A DNA stretch of 64,000 bases from Enterococcus caccae ATCC BAA-1240 (GCF_000407145.1 NZ_KE136475.1:1-64000), one strand, 5' to 3'. Positions 38,682 through 48,310 are shown, counted from the first letter of the stretch. The notes: a model not told the origin generated them from the letters alone. Made by a program: numbers and translations.

Positions 38682-39170
38682 ATGAAATTTGAACAAACTA
38701 AAGAAGTGTTGAACCAACTAGTTGCAGATCTAAGCCAGTTTTCAGTGGTCATTCACCAAACTCACTGGTATATGCGTGGCCCAGAATTCTTAACATTGCA
38801 CCCTAAAATGGACGAATATATGGATCAAATTAATGACCAATTAGATGTAATATCAGAACGTTTGATTACATTAGATGGGGCTCCTTACTCAACGTTACAA
38901 GAATTTGCTGACCATACAGGTATTTCAGATGAAATTGGCACATACGAACGTACAATCCCTGAACGTATGGAAAAATTAGTTGAAGGATATCGCTATTTAG
39001 CTGATTTATATCAAAAAGGTATTGAAGTTTCTGGTGAAGAAGGCGATGATTCAACACAAGATATCTTTATTGCAAATAAAACAGATATCGAAAAAAATAT
39101 TTGGATGCTTCAAGCAAAATTAGGTAAAGCACCTGGGATTGATGCAGATTCACGTACAAAAACCCGTTAA
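38682..39170 (+). CDS. dps: Dps-family ferritin-like protein
   Basis: The 162-residue Dps forms a dodecamer that stores iron and removes hydrogen peroxide. The intersubunit ferroxidase ligands are in place: His28 (THWYMRG), His40, Asp44, Asp55 and Glu59, with the same spacing as in Listeria Dps. AGGAGG lies before the ATG. It is followed by a strong shared terminator. Confidence 0.95.
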   Translation: MKFEQTKEVLNQLVADLSQFSVVIHQTHWYMRGPEFLTLHPKMDEYMDQINDQLDVISERLITLDGAPYSTLQEFADHTGISDEIGTYERTIPERMEKLVEGYRYLADLYQKGIEVSGEEGDDSTQDIFIANKTDIEKNIWMLQAKLGKAPGIDADSRTKTR

Positions 39171-39181
39171 TCAAAAGAGTT

Positions 39182-39227
39182 AAAAGCTGATGGAAGATAG
39201 TAAGCTATCTTCCATCAGCTTTTTTAG
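39182..39227. terminator. Bidirectional terminator between dps and argH
   Basis: 19-bp perfect arms at 39182-39200 and 39205-39223 lie around TAAG, flanked by A and T runs. Confidence 0.93.
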
Positions 39228-40609
39228 TATTCTTCACTTTCTAGCTTAAGCTTGCTACGCTTAATTGCGGCTTTTACTTGTTCGAATCCAGTTCCGCCAT
39301 ACGAATGTCGACGCTCAATCGCTGTTTTTGATGATAAGGTTTGATAGATGTCAGATTGAATCAAAGGTGTAATATTTTGATATTGTTCTAATGGAACATC
39401 CTGTAAATAAATGCCTTGTTTTGTACAGTCTAAGACTAACTTTCCAACAACTTCATGAGCTTGTCTAAAGGGCATCCCTTTGTTTGCAAGATAGTCTGCT
39501 AGTTCTGTTGCATTTGAAAAATCTTTTTCAGTGGATTTTTCCATTATCTTTTGATTCAGTTTCATCGTCTCTACCATACCTGCCATGATCTCTAAACTAG
39601 TTAAAATCGTGTGAGACGTATCAAACATGCCTTCTTTGTCTTCTTGCAAGTCTTTATTATAAGCTAGAGGCAAGCCTTTTAAAACCGTCAATAGGCTAAA
39701 TAAATTGCCATATACGCGCCCAGACTTTCCTCGAATCAATTCTGCCATATCTGGATTCTTTTTCTGAGGCATGATCGAGCTACCTGTAGAAAAAGTATCT
39801 GTTAATTCAATAAATTGAAATTCATGACTGCACCACAAAATGATTTCTTCACAAAATCGTGATAGGTGCATCATTAAAATGGAACTATTGCTGAGAAATT
39901 CTAAGATAAAGTCCCGGTCACTCACGCCATCTAGACTATTTTCATAGATCGAAGAAAAACCTAACAACTTAGCGGAATAAGTACGATCGATTGGAAAAGT
40001 TGTGCCAGCAAGAGCAGCACAGCCCAAGGGGGAAATGTCGATTCGTATCAAACTTTCGGCAAAACGTTCTTGATCACGTGTCAACATACCATAATAAGCC
40101 ATCATATGGTGAGCAAACGAGATTGGTTGTGCATGTTGTAAATGGGTGTAGCCTGGCATGATCGTCTCAATATTTTCTTCGGCTTTTTGGACTAAAACTT
40201 GGCGAAACAAGTGGAGCTTGCCAATTACTTCTTGAACGATTTCTTTTAAATAGAGATGCATGTCTGTAGCAACTTGATCATTTCTACTGCGTCCTGTATG
40301 TAATTTCCCAGCAACTGGACCAATTTCGTCATGTAATAGTTTCTCAATATTTAAATGAATATCTTCGTTTTCTATACTGAAGCTGAGTTCGCCAGCAAAC
40401 AGTTTTTCTTGAATCGTAGTTAGCCCAGAGCGAATTTGTTCAGCGTCTTCTTCAGTTAAAATCCCCGTTTTTGCTAACATTTTTACATGAGCTAAACTTC
40501 CAGTGATATCTTGTTTCGCCAACTTTTGATCAAAAGGAATCGAAGCACCGAAGGCATCTATCCATGCTTCACTTTTTCCTTCAAAACGTCCGCCCCATAA
40601 TTTTTCCAT
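39224..40609 (-). CDS. argH: Argininosuccinate lyase
   Basis: The 461-residue enzyme splits argininosuccinate to arginine and fumarate. Signature stretches are [28 protein letters not shown] and the catalytic [19 protein letters not shown]. The ATG at 40609 ([11 protein letters not shown]) has GAGGTG eight bases upstream. It lies downstream of argG on the same strand, but about 300 bases with a small plus-strand frame separate them. Confidence 0.95.
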   Translation of the reverse strand: MEKLWGGRFEGKSEAWIDAFGASIPFDQKLAKQDITGSLAHVKMLAKTGILTEEDAEQIRSGLTTIQEKLFAGELSFSIENEDIHLNIEKLLHDEIGPVAGKLHTGRSRNDQVATDMHLYLKEIVQEVIGKLHLFRQVLVQKAEENIETIMPGYTHLQHAQPISFAHHMMAYYGMLTRDQERFAESLIRIDISPLGCAALAGTTFPIDRTYSAKLLGFSSIYENSLDGVSDRDFILEFLSNSSILMMHLSRFCEEIILWCSHEFQFIELTDTFSTGSSIMPQKKNPDMAELIRGKSGRVYGNLFSLLTVLKGLPLAYNKDLQEDKEGMFDTSHTILTSLEIMAGMVETMKLNQKIMEKSTEKDFSNATELADYLANKGMPFRQAHEVVGKLVLDCTKQGIYLQDVPLEQYQNITPLIQSDIYQTLSSKTAIERRHSYGGTGFEQVKAAIKRSKLKLESEEY

Positions 40610-40656
40610 AATGCACACCTCATTTATGTATTATTATTCATTGTGATAAGAAAGAA

Positions 40657-40715
40657 GGTTGGGACAGAAGTGTTTTACTCCGAAAAACGTAAAAGGAGTG
40701 CTTTCTATGCCAACC
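40657..40715. repeat. Long imperfect hairpin between argG and argH
   Basis: GGTTGG (40657-40662) pairs with CCAACC (40710-40715), and ACTCC (40677-40681) with GGAGT (40695-40699); parts between also pair. The GGGACA(A/G)AAG-type text recurs near other enterococcal hairpins (15711-15723, 35405), so it may belong to a dispersed repeat. Confidence 0.45.
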
Positions 40716-40751
40716 ATTTAGTCTAATTCGTTGAGATTTGGAGATAGTTAT

Positions 40752-40889
40752 ATGAAGACTTATCGATTTCCTTATTTCGATCCGCAGACCAAAAAGAAAT
40801 TCTCCTCGGATAAGTCATGTAAAACAGGTGAATCGGATAACCTTATTTACAACAATGTAAAAGTTAACTCACGTAAAGATTCAACCTAG
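40752..40889 (+). CDS. Small ORF of 45 codons, unknown
   Basis: ATG at 40752 with TTGGAG about ten bases upstream opens a 45-residue frame (MKTYRFPYFDPQTKKKFSSD at the start) that is hydrophilic and contains one cysteine. It lies opposite in strand to argG and argH. I find no family. It may be a small protein or a gene remnant. Confidence 0.3.
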   Translation: MKTYRFPYFDPQTKKKFSSDKSCKTGESDNLIYNNVKVNSRKDST

Positions 40890-40910
40890 AAAGAATAAAA
40901 GTATCGCTAC

Positions 40911-42113
40911 TTATTTTTTGTGGAGAGATGCTTGGACTTCAGCATTGACTTTGGTTGGAAGTCCCCAAAGTTTGATAAATCCGACAGCAGCATCTTGATC
41001 GAAGGTATCGGCAGAAGTATAAGTCGCTAAGTTTTCGTTATATAAACTGTTTTCAGACTTACGACCTTCAACGATAGCGTGTCCTTTGAATAGTTTGACC
41101 CGTACTGTGCCATTTACGTATTTTTGGGTAGATTTTAAGAAAGCAATCAAGGCGTCAGTCAATGGATTAAACCATAAACCGTCATAGATAATTTGTGATA
41201 ATTGATTCTCAATGATCGGTTTGAAGTGTGCTACTTCACGAACGAATGTTAAGTCTTCTAGCTCTTTATGAGCGGTCATCAAGGTTATGGCTGCAGGACA
41301 TTCATAAACTTCACGCGATTTGATTCCAACCAAACGATTTTCCACATGATCAATCCGACCAATACCGTGTTTGCCAGCTAAATCATTCAAATCCAAGATT
41401 AGGTCTGATAACAGCATTTCTTTGCCATTGATTGCTGTAGGAACACCTTCAATGAAAGTTAGCTCGATGATATCAGCTTCATCTGGCGCATTTTCTAAGC
41501 TAGCTGTTAGCTCATAAGCGCCTTCTGGAGGTGTTGCCCAGGGATCTTCTAAAATCCCACATTCATTGGCACGTCCCCAAAGATTTTGGTCGACGGAATA
41601 AGGATTGTCTAAGTCGGCAGGAACTGGTACGCCTTTTTCTTTAGCATAGTTGATTTCTTCTTCACGTGACCATTTCCATTCACGAACTGGTGCGATGACT
41701 TTTAGCTCAGGTGCAAGGGCATTGATCGCGACCTCAAAACGTACTTGATCATTCCCTTTTCCTGTACAGCCGTGAGCAATTGTTGTTGCGCCAGTTTCAC
41801 GAGCTAATTCTACTAATTTCTTAGCAATCAGCGGACGGGATAGAGCGGAGACTAATGGATAAGATTGTTCATAGAAGGTATGACCTTGCAACGCAATCAA
41901 AGCAAATTCCTGTGCAAATTCTTCCTTAGCATCAATTGTATAGGAAGCAGAGGCCCCGACTTCTAATGCTTTATTTTTGATGAAATCTAAATCTTTCTTT
42001 TCCCCGACATCTAAACAGCAAGCGATCACATCATATCCTTCGTCCACTAACCATTTAACAGCAACAGAGGTATCTAGTCCTCCAGAATAAGCTAACACTA
42101 CTTTTTCTTTCAT
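40911..42113 (-). CDS. argG: Argininosuccinate synthase
   Basis: The 400-residue enzyme condenses citrulline and aspartate with ATP. The N-terminal PP-loop [13 protein letters not shown], then [13 protein letters not shown] and [17 protein letters not shown], are diagnostic. The ATG at 42113 has AGGAG eight bases upstream. With argH it gives the last two steps of arginine synthesis from citrulline. Confidence 0.96.
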   Translation of the reverse strand: MKEKVVLAYSGGLDTSVAVKWLVDEGYDVIACCLDVGEKKDLDFIKNKALEVGASASYTIDAKEEFAQEFALIALQGHTFYEQSYPLVSALSRPLIAKKLVELARETGATTIAHGCTGKGNDQVRFEVAINALAPELKVIAPVREWKWSREEEINYAKEKGVPVPADLDNPYSVDQNLWGRANECGILEDPWATPPEGAYELTASLENAPDEADIIELTFIEGVPTAINGKEMLLSDLILDLNDLAGKHGIGRIDHVENRLVGIKSREVYECPAAITLMTAHKELEDLTFVREVAHFKPIIENQLSQIIYDGLWFNPLTDALIAFLKSTQKYVNGTVRVKLFKGHAIVEGRKSENSLYNENLATYTSADTFDQDAAVGFIKLWGLPTKVNAEVQASLHKK

Positions 42114-42191
42114 GAGTAACACTCCTTATTTTTTAATTCTCTTTTTGATTGTTCTCATCATATCACTTGAAAATACAAAAATCAACACTTT

Positions 42192-42243
42192 TTATAAATA
42201 AATATACATAAAATTAAATGTTTTGGGAATAATATACATTTTA
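42192..42243 (-). promoter_or_regulatory. Candidate ArgR/AhrC sites upstream of argG
   Basis: On the minus strand ATGTATATTTATTTA (in 42192-42210) and ATGTATATTATT (in 42225-42243) resemble half or full ARG boxes (TGnATwwwwATnCA). The first fits with one mismatch. Arginine control of argG-argH would be expected. Confidence 0.45.
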
Positions 42244-42364
42244 GGCTTTGAGATTTACATAATATCTATTACGCAAATTTTACGGTGTTCCATTTTCTGA
42301 GGAAGAATATTTTTTATAAGGGGAGAACTAGTAAGAAAAATATAGGAAAAACCACAGAAATTCA

Positions 42365-42393
42365 TTGACTTTACTAGTGATAGAAGGTATCAT
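42365..42393 (+). promoter_or_regulatory. rplM-rpsI promoter
   Basis: TTGACT (42365-42370) and TATCAT (42388-42393) have a 17-base spacer. Confidence 0.75.
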
Positions 42394-42397
42394 ATTA

Positions 42398-42478
42398 AAT
42401 GGTATTGTTTGCCCCACAATGAGCCCCGGAAACTCAAGTGAATGTCAAACATCGAATAGAAAATTGGAGGAAAGAATC
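42398..42478 (+). ncRNA. Candidate L13 leader RNA
   Basis: About 80 bases of untranslated leader precede rplM. An autoregulatory L13 leader is known at this place in Bacilli. The segment with TTTGCCCCACAATGAGCCCC and the AAACTC that follows could form its core, but the fold is not proven by eye. Confidence 0.4.
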
Positions 42479-42922
42479 GTGCGTACAACATATATGGCCA
42501 AATCTGGCGAAGTAGAACGTAAATGGTATGTAGTAGATGCGACAGATATCCCAATGGGACGTCTATCAACTGTAGTTGCTTCTATCTTACGTGGAAAAAA
42601 TAAACCAACATTCACACCACATGTGGATACTGGAGATTTCGTAATTGTAATTAATGCTGATAAAATCAAATTAACTGGTAACAAAGCAAGTGATAAAATT
42701 TACTACCGTCACAGCCAATATCCAGGTGGGTTAAAATCTGTTACTGCTGGTGAATTACGCGATAAAAACTCTCGTCGTTTAATTGAAACTTCTGTAAAAG
42801 GTATGCTTCCTAAAAACACTTTAGGCCGTAAACAATTTACTAAGTTGAACGTATACGGTGGAGCAGAGCATCCACATGCTGCACAACAACCAGAAGTATT
42901 AGATATTACTAACCTAATTTAA
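42479..42922 (+). CDS. rplM: Ribosomal protein L13
   Basis: The 147-residue L13 of the large subunit ([20 protein letters not shown] at the start). The GTG at 42479 is chosen: TTGGAGGAAAG lies just upstream and the length equals that of known enterococcal L13. A longer frame to 42365 overlaps the promoter and is not real. rpsI follows after 13 bases. Confidence 0.97.
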   Translation: MRTTYMAKSGEVERKWYVVDATDIPMGRLSTVVASILRGKNKPTFTPHVDTGDFVIVINADKIKLTGNKASDKIYYRHSQYPGGLKSVTAGELRDKNSRRLIETSVKGMLPKNTLGRKQFTKLNVYGGAEHPHAAQQPEVLDITNLI

Positions 42923-42935
42923 GGAGGGAAATTCA

Positions 42936-43328
42936 TTGGCTCAAGTACAATATAGCGGCACTGGCCGTCGTAAAAAATCTGTTGCCCGCGTACGTTTAGT
43001 ACCAGGTACTGGTAAAATTACTGTAAATAAAAAAGACGTTGAAGAATATATTCCACACGCTGACTTGCGTGAAGTTATCAACCAACCATTTGGTGTAACT
43101 GAAACTAAAGGCGCTTATGATGTAATGGTAAACGTTAATGGTGGAGGCTACTCTGGTCAATCAGGTGCGATCCGTCACGGAATCGCTCGTGCATTATTAG
43201 AAGTAGATCCTGATTTCCGCGGAGCTTTAAAACGCGCTGGACTTCTTACTCGTGATGCCCGTATGGTAGAACGTAAAAAACCAGGTCTTAAAAAAGCCCG
43301 TAAAGCTTCACAATTCTCAAAACGTTAA
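42936..43328 (+). CDS. rpsI: Ribosomal protein S9
   Basis: The 130-residue S9 starts at TTG after GGAGGG and ends in the typical basic tail [12 protein letters not shown]. The last codons (TCAAAACGTTAA) form the att core of the inserted element, so the reading frame stays complete while its own terminator now lies 10.5 kb away. Confidence 0.97.
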   Translation: MAQVQYSGTGRRKKSVARVRLVPGTGKITVNKKDVEEYIPHADLREVINQPFGVTETKGAYDVMVNVNGGGYSGQSGAIRHGIARALLEVDPDFRGALKRAGLLTRDARMVERKKPGLKKARKASQFSKR

Positions 43329-43330
43329 TC
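43317..43330 (+). other. attL core
   Basis: TCAAAACGTTAATC covers the last codons and stop of rpsI and is repeated exactly at 53845-53858. Confidence 0.85.
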
Positions 43331-43364
43331 AACTCCTTGTTGTATCAACGTTTACAAGAGATTT

Positions 43365-43383
43365 TTGGTTCAAGTTGGTTCAA
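43365..43383 (+). repeat. Left integrase-arm repeats
   Basis: TTGGTTCAA occurs twice, at 43365-43373 and 43375-43383, with a 10-bp period, next to the integrase gene. The same doublet in the same orientation lies at the right end. Confidence 0.75.
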
Positions 43384-43387
43384 ATTA

Positions 43388-44449
43388 TCAATTTGACAAA
43401 GAATTTAACAAGTTTAAAGCATCGGCATCTTGCTGGTGCTTTTTTTCTGGCATTAATTCAAGATAATAGTTCTGTGTTGTCTGGATATTAATATGACCTA
43501 AGCGTTTTGAAACATAAGCAATATCGATATCTTTTGAGAACAGAAAAGACGCATGAGTATCACGTAGTCCATGAAAAGTGGTTTTAGATATGTCTAGCTT
43601 CTTAAGCAGTTGAGCAAGCTTAGCAGACTGATTGAAGCCATCTGGATCAAAGAAATATCCATTTGCTTTGATTGGAACAGCTTTCAAAATGTCATAAACT
43701 TCTTTATTAATAGAGATATCCCGTTTAGAATTTTTTGTTTTTAATGAGGTATCTTCAGAAGTAGGGCTAATGGAGTGCCGTACCTTAATTCCATATTCAT
43801 CATCTACATCTACATATAAGTTTTCTGGACGAATTCCTAATAGTTCACCCCGTCTCATTCCTGTTTCTAAAGCTAGTAGTGATAACACATTAAATTCGTT
43901 ATCAGTATTTTGCAGTAGATAGGTACGCAATTTTTTTAAATCTGTAATAGATAGAGATTTGTTTCGTTTAGGCAATTCTTTTCCTCTAGTTTTCACTAAG
44001 CTAGCAAAATCGGTTGCCAAGTAACCTCTAGCATAAGCATCACGCAAAGCTGTTTTAATTTTCAACAATACTTCATGAGTAGTTTTGCGAGAATGGTTTT
44101 TAGCATATTCGTCAATTTTTCTTTGAACAACAATATCATTCAAATCTTTTAATTGGATATCTCCAAATAGTTTTTTTACAATATTTGATGTTCGTAGATA
44201 ATTTTGAAAAGTGGTCTCTTTAACGTCATTCTTTTTGATAATGTGAATCCAATTTTCAAAGAACTCAGCAAACGTGGTAGTACGTTCTGCCAACTGTTTT
44301 CCATTTCCTTTTTCTAGTTCATTTTCTAAAGCCCAACGTGTTGCATCACTTTTAGTACCAAAAGTTTTAGTTAATTTTTTATGTTCACCATGTTTGTATA
44401 ATGAAATTTGAGCTCTAAATTTATTTCCTCGTTTTACAATACTAGCCAT
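43388..44449 (-). CDS. int: Tyrosine integrase of the rpsI element
   Basis: The 353-residue integrase has an N-terminal arm-binding domain (MASIVKRGNKFRAQISLYKH), a SAM-like core-binding domain (about 58-155) and the catalytic domain with Arg199 in TGMRRGE, His293-x-x-Arg296 in FHGLRDTHAS, His319 in LGHINIQTT and Tyr328. It recombines the 14-bp core in rpsI. It lies at the left end with its stop beside the arm repeats. Confidence 0.95.
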   Translation of the reverse strand: MASIVKRGNKFRAQISLYKHGEHKKLTKTFGTKSDATRWALENELEKGNGKQLAERTTTFAEFFENWIHIIKKNDVKETTFQNYLRTSNIVKKLFGDIQLKDLNDIVVQRKIDEYAKNHSRKTTHEVLLKIKTALRDAYARGYLATDFASLVKTRGKELPKRNKSLSITDLKKLRTYLLQNTDNEFNVLSLLALETGMRRGELLGIRPENLYVDVDDEYGIKVRHSISPTSEDTSLKTKNSKRDISINKEVYDILKAVPIKANGYFFDPDGFNQSAKLAQLLKKLDISKTTFHGLRDTHASFLFSKDIDIAYVSKRLGHINIQTTQNYYLELMPEKKHQQDADALNLLNSLSN

Positions 44450-44474
44450 GTTCTATCATTTCCTTTCAAAAAAA

Positions 44475-44546
44475 AGATGGTTGATAGATGCTAGTTGAAT
44501 ACTATTTCATTGTAAGCAGTTTTCAATTACATATCAACCATCAAAA
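44475..44546. repeat. Inverted repeats between int and the excisionase gene
   Basis: GATGGTTGATA (about 44476-44486) and TATCAACCATC (about 44536-44546) are inverted copies. GATGCTAGTTGAATACT at 44487-44503 recurs in inverted orientation at 53682-53698 near the right end. They may be binding sites for integrase or excisionase. Confidence 0.65.
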
Positions 44547-44549
44547 AGT

Positions 44550-44738
44550 TTAAATTGAATGAGTTTCAATAAATTCTAAGAGTGAATCTACTGTATATCG
44601 TTCTTGTTTTCCAATCATGAAACGTTTCAAGGAGTTATTTGAACGAATAAATTTATCGAATGATTTTGGATCAATACCCAAAAAAGTAGATGCTTGTTCG
44701 CGTGTTAATAAATAAGGTGTTTTTTGTAATGAATGCAT
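44550..44738 (-). CDS. xis: Excisionase-like small DNA-binding protein
   Basis: The 62-residue product has a winged-helix pattern (LLTREQASTFLGIDPKSFDKFI) and the size of the Tn916 excisionase. It lies directly upstream of int on the same strand. The ATG at 44738 (MHSLQKTPY) is favoured; the longer frame to 44873 would overlap the relaxase gene. A clear ribosome site is missing. Confidence 0.75.
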   Translation of the reverse strand: MHSLQKTPYLLTREQASTFLGIDPKSFDKFIRSNNSLKRFMIGKQERYTVDSLLEFIETHSI

Positions 44739-44802
44739 AAGTTTCTGCTCACTTTCTATTGAGATTGAAATATGAGATAATGAAATCGAGACTGATTTTT
44801 GG

Positions 44803-45969
44803 TTAGTCTTGATTGTGTGGGGTGTTGTTCTTGGCTTTAGTCGGCTGAACAGCACTCTTTTTATTATCTCCAAAAGGTTTTCCCTGTTTTTTATATAAGT
44901 ATCTATATTTGTTTACCCAGCGTGTAACATCTTCATTTGGTTCATAAACAGCGTATTCTTCCATTAAATATTCTTTGAACTCTTTTAATCCATCATAGCC
45001 CCATATCTCGTTGATTTTAAACATAGTAGGAAATAAGCCAGAACCATGAAGGATGTGTTCGATGCTTTGCTTTAATTGGTTATCTCTTGGAGAAGGAGAA
45101 TAAAAGGAGAAATTAGTTTGGTGTATGAGAGCTAGCATCTTTTTTGTGAATACTGTTTGTTTTCCGCTGTTTTTGTAAAAAAATTGATAGCGATCTGTAA
45201 ATGATGATACCAAAAGCACTTTTAATTCATTTTCTGTATTTATTTTCAAAAGTTCTTCATATAGAGAATGAGCATAATCACCTTTAAATACAGCCTCAAA
45301 TCTTGTCCAGTCATCAAGTTTTACGGCTTCAATGTAACGAAACCCATAAGTTTGTTCTTGTTCAAGTTTTTTGTCATACACTCGAAGGAATGCTTTTATG
45401 TTTTTGCCTCTCGATCCGATATAGAATGTTGAGACATGGTTGTTTTTAATAACTGCTGATAGGGTCGAAGAATTTTTACGCCCTGAATTATTTCTAATAA
45501 CTTGATTGCCTTTTGATAATTGATTGTATATCGTATTGACAGAAACCTTCTCATTCATAAAATCAAAGGCTATATCTATACGTGATAGTCTCGAAGTATA
45601 GAACTCCGATTGAATCATTTGTAGGTAATTGTGAATTTGGATGTTCTCTTTATAAATCTGTCGATAGTTTTCTTGAAACACCGCCCAAGCATGAGCAGAG
45701 AATTTAACAATGATTCCCATTTCGATATGTTCAGGATGATAAGCAACGCAGAAATAGAAAGGGTTATCACCGTAGATATAACCCACTGCATATCCTTGCG
45801 GAACACCATACGGTATCTCTTTAGCTTCCCCAAATACTGTATCTAGTTTGCTGAGTTTTTCAAAATGTTCAATTAGAATCAGACCTTTAACTCCCCAGTT
45901 TTCCCAATCTTGAGATTTATTGTTAGATTGTAGAACAACCGTAAATTCATCAGTACTTAGTTGTAACAT
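44803..45969 (-). CDS. mobT: Rolling-circle Rep/MobT-like relaxase
   Basis: The 388-residue product resembles the Rep_trans/MobT group used by Tn916 (Orf20) and ICEBs1 (NicK) to nick oriT. Characteristic parts are WGVKGLILIEHFEKLSKL, YHPEHIEMGIIVKFSAHAW, SRIDIAFDFM and YIGSRGKNIKAFLRVYDK. AAGGAG precedes the ATG. It lies just downstream of the palindrome cluster that may be oriT. Confidence 0.85.
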   Translation of the reverse strand: MLQLSTDEFTVVLQSNNKSQDWENWGVKGLILIEHFEKLSKLDTVFGEAKEIPYGVPQGYAVGYIYGDNPFYFCVAYHPEHIEMGIIVKFSAHAWAVFQENYRQIYKENIQIHNYLQMIQSEFYTSRLSRIDIAFDFMNEKVSVNTIYNQLSKGNQVIRNNSGRKNSSTLSAVIKNNHVSTFYIGSRGKNIKAFLRVYDKKLEQEQTYGFRYIEAVKLDDWTRFEAVFKGDYAHSLYEELLKINTENELKVLLVSSFTDRYQFFYKNSGKQTVFTKKMLALIHQTNFSFYSPSPRDNQLKQSIEHILHGSGLFPTMFKINEIWGYDGLKEFKEYLMEEYAVYEPNEDVTRWVNKYRYLYKKQGKPFGDNKKSAVQPTKAKNNTPHNQD

Positions 45970-46054
45970 AAAATGTAATCTCCTTTGATGATTAGTTGAA
46001 ATTCGTCATTAAATGCTGATATATCAATGTTTAATGGCGGTTTTGCTAATTCTG

Positions 46055-46133
46055 GAGCTGGGGTTATTACAATACCCCAGCTCTGACGCATGGTCGCTTC
46101 GCTAGAACTGCTCTTTGAGCAGTTCTCCCATGC
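46055..46133. other. Candidate oriT / double-strand origin
   Basis: Three nested palindromes lie in the spacer between relaxase and coupling protein: GAGCTGGGGT with ACCCCAGCTC (46055-46064, 46074-46083), AGAACTGCTC with GAGCAGTTCT (46104-46113, 46117-46126), and an outer GCATGG with CCATGC (46088-46093, 46128-46133). Tn916-type oriT lies in the same gene interval. Confidence 0.7.
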
Positions 46134-46137
46134 TTGT

Positions 46138-47484
46138 TCACGTCTTCTTATTTAGTAATTCGTCAAATGCAAGATTAATATCAAATTTTAAAACTGGGAA
46201 AGCTAGTAGCTTTGGTCTATTAGCAAGCTGAGGATAAGTGTACACGCCTTCACCTAAGCCCAATTTCTTTTGCGGAATTTCACTATTTGCACTTGCGCCA
46301 AATGTTGTTACATATGTCGTTGCTTCTGCGTTACCTAGAACAACTTTGAATACGAGATTATCCCTTAATTGGGTTGGTAAGGTAGTAGCGTCAGACTTTT
46401 GCATGATAATCCATAAGAAGCACCCAAGTTGCCGTCCCATTAAAATGATGGACTGTAATTGACTATCTACCTTATCACGAGTTTTCTTGTCTAAGGTGTT
46501 CAGTACACCTTTGAAGCTTGCGTATTCATCGAAAATTAAAATAATTGGGGGCATGTCGAAATCTGTATAGTCAGCATCAATTTTTTTTGAGAGATTCTTC
46601 TTCAAAATAGATTGCCTTTCAATCATATTTTGATAAACTAGCTCAATTAAAGCGATAATATCTTGAATGTTGTAAGCAGTTCTCTCTTGATCAATCTTTT
46701 CACCTAGCTGAGCTAAAGAACTATTCTTAGGGTCAGCAAAGTATAAATTATATTGAATTGGTTTGAGTAGAGCTTGTAATATTAACGAGTAAAGTGCATA
46801 CGTTTTCCCTGTACCAGTTGATCCGACAATCAAAAAATGATGTATTCTAATGACAGTTACATCATCAATAAATACTTGGTATTTCTCTATATGATGCGTG
46901 TGGGATTCGAAATCTAGTAATGTGTCAAAATATAATTGTCGTTCGATTTCAGTGTTATAGATTTCATATACGTAATGATTTTGACTGTCTGTTAAGTAGT
47001 ACTGTTCAATTGCGTATTTTCCTAGTGCTGAAGAAAGCTCGACGGTAGATAGACGTTTTTCAAGTTTTATTGAATTTTCAATGAACAGAATTCCATAATT
47101 GAAATTTTTTTCAAAATCGATATAAATATCGGGAAGTACAGCAATTTCATTTCCTAAGTAATTTGCCAAATGGAAGTAATTCGCATGGATTAAACTTTTT
47201 CGTAAGCTGTAAACAATTTTCCAATGTCTTAATGATCCTAAAAATCCGTACTTTTTCAATTGATTTTGTTTTGACCAACGAAAAAAGATGAGAAGTGGAG
47301 GGATAATGGTTATAGAGATAAGTATATTGCGAAAAAAGTCTAAGCTGAGTTCAACATGAAGAATTAACTGGGAGAAAATTTCTATGAGATAAGTCGAAAT
47401 TGACAAGATGAAAACAATAATCAGAAAAGCAACAGCAAAAATAGTGTTGCTTTTCTTTTTTGTCATTTGTTTACTTGTTTGCAT
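46138..47484 (-). CDS. tcpA: FtsK/SpoIIIE-type coupling ATPase (TcpA-like)
   Basis: The 448-residue product has two N-terminal membrane helices (about 12-36 and 52-69), Walker A GSTGTGKT (221-228), Walker B PIILIFDEY and a C-terminal P-loop core. It corresponds to Orf21 of Tn916 and delivers relaxase-bound DNA to a conjugation pore. The start overlaps the preceding gene by 14 bases. Confidence 0.9.
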   Translation of the reverse strand: MQTSKQMTKKKSNTIFAVAFLIIVFILSISTYLIEIFSQLILHVELSLDFFRNILISITIIPPLLIFFRWSKQNQLKKYGFLGSLRHWKIVYSLRKSLIHANYFHLANYLGNEIAVLPDIYIDFEKNFNYGILFIENSIKLEKRLSTVELSSALGKYAIEQYYLTDSQNHYVYEIYNTEIERQLYFDTLLDFESHTHHIEKYQVFIDDVTVIRIHHFLIVGSTGTGKTYALYSLILQALLKPIQYNLYFADPKNSSLAQLGEKIDQERTAYNIQDIIALIELVYQNMIERQSILKKNLSKKIDADYTDFDMPPIILIFDEYASFKGVLNTLDKKTRDKVDSQLQSIILMGRQLGCFLWIIMQKSDATTLPTQLRDNLVFKVVLGNAEATTYVTTFGASANSEIPQKKLGLGEGVYTYPQLANRPKLLAFPVLKFDINLAFDELLNKKT

Positions 47485-47881
47485 TTTGAATCACATTTAA
47501 ATCAGTTAAGACAATAGATACCCCAGATTGGTAGGTAGTAGCCTTTACTACTTTAGCTGGGTCTACTTTAACCAAAGTGCGTTTAGGAACATCGAATTTC
47601 AAATTTTGAAGCTTAACATTAAAGGGCTTGAACTCAATATTATCAATTTGCTTACCAGCTTTTGTCTGTCCGTATTCGTGTCGATCTTGAATACACATTA
47701 ATGTTACTTTCATAGCTTCAACCGTATCAGTCTTTTGGTTATTCTCATCGTATTTGTACGCTGGTTGGATACCAGTGACGATAAAATCACGTTCATCATT
47801 AAATAATTCTTCGATTTTTACGATTGATTGTGTAAATAGGTATTCATTGGGTAAATGATTCGTGGGGGCTGTATTTGCCAT
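47471..47881 (-). CDS. DUF961-family mobilization-module protein (Tn916 Orf22/23-like)
   Basis: The 136-residue soluble protein has the conserved pattern of the YdcP/DUF961 family that always sits upstream of the coupling protein in Tn916-like modules. Its exact role is unknown. GAAGGAAAAG precedes the ATG. It overlaps tcpA. Confidence 0.75.
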   Translation of the reverse strand: MANTAPTNHLPNEYLFTQSIVKIEELFNDERDFIVTGIQPAYKYDENNQKTDTVEAMKVTLMCIQDRHEYGQTKAGKQIDNIEFKPFNVKLQNLKFDVPKRTLVKVDPAKVVKATTYQSGVSIVLTDLNVIQNANK

Positions 47882-47952
47882 ATTGCTTTTCCTTCTTTCT
47901 TCTTTATATTACTTAGCTTTTAATGTCGTCATAGCATTTGGACGATTAGTTG

Positions 47953-48165
47953 TTACCAGTTGTGTTTCTCATTTAAGGCATTGACCGCGTTTGAATAGAT
48001 AGTAGCTAAGACTGCTTCTATGTTGTATTTCTGTTCCCCGTGAAAAAAGTTTATAGCAGGGAGTTGATTCTTTTGTTTGTTAAACATTAGTGCTAAAGCT
48101 TTAATGCTTTGTAATTCTGCTCTCATCTTTTCGTTTTCTTTAGTAAGTTCGTAATAGCTTTTCAT
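47953..48165 (-). CDS. Small coiled-coil-like protein of the element
   Basis: The 70-residue product begins with a charged helix (MKSYYELTKENEKMRAELQS) that could form a coiled coil. AGGAGGA lies before the ATG. It is the first gene of the leftward mobilization operon. I do not recognise it. Confidence 0.7.
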   Translation of the reverse strand: MKSYYELTKENEKMRAELQSIKALALMFNKQKNQLPAINFFHGEQKYNIEAVLATIYSNAVNALNEKHNW

Positions 48166-48231
48166 AAGGTTCCTCCTGTTCTTTTCTGTGCTTAATTATA
48201 GCGCGATTTCGTTATAAATCATATTGTTTCA

Positions 48232-48260
48232 TTGCGAAAATAGATAGGGAGTGTTACAAT
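48232..48260 (+). promoter_or_regulatory. Promoter of the divergent regulator
   Basis: TTGCGA (48232-48237) and TACAAT (48255-48260) are 17 bases apart. A TATAAT on the minus strand at 48194-48199 marks the promoter of the leftward operon, so the two regulatory regions are back to back. Confidence 0.7.
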
Positions 48261-48310
48261 ATAGGCATGGTATTTATCTTGAAATTCGTTATGAGAAAGA
48301 AGGTTTCGCT

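Noticed and set aside
42365-42478. Longer start for rplM
   Set aside because: The extension overlaps the promoter and leader; the GTG at 42479 has the ribosome site and gives the known length.
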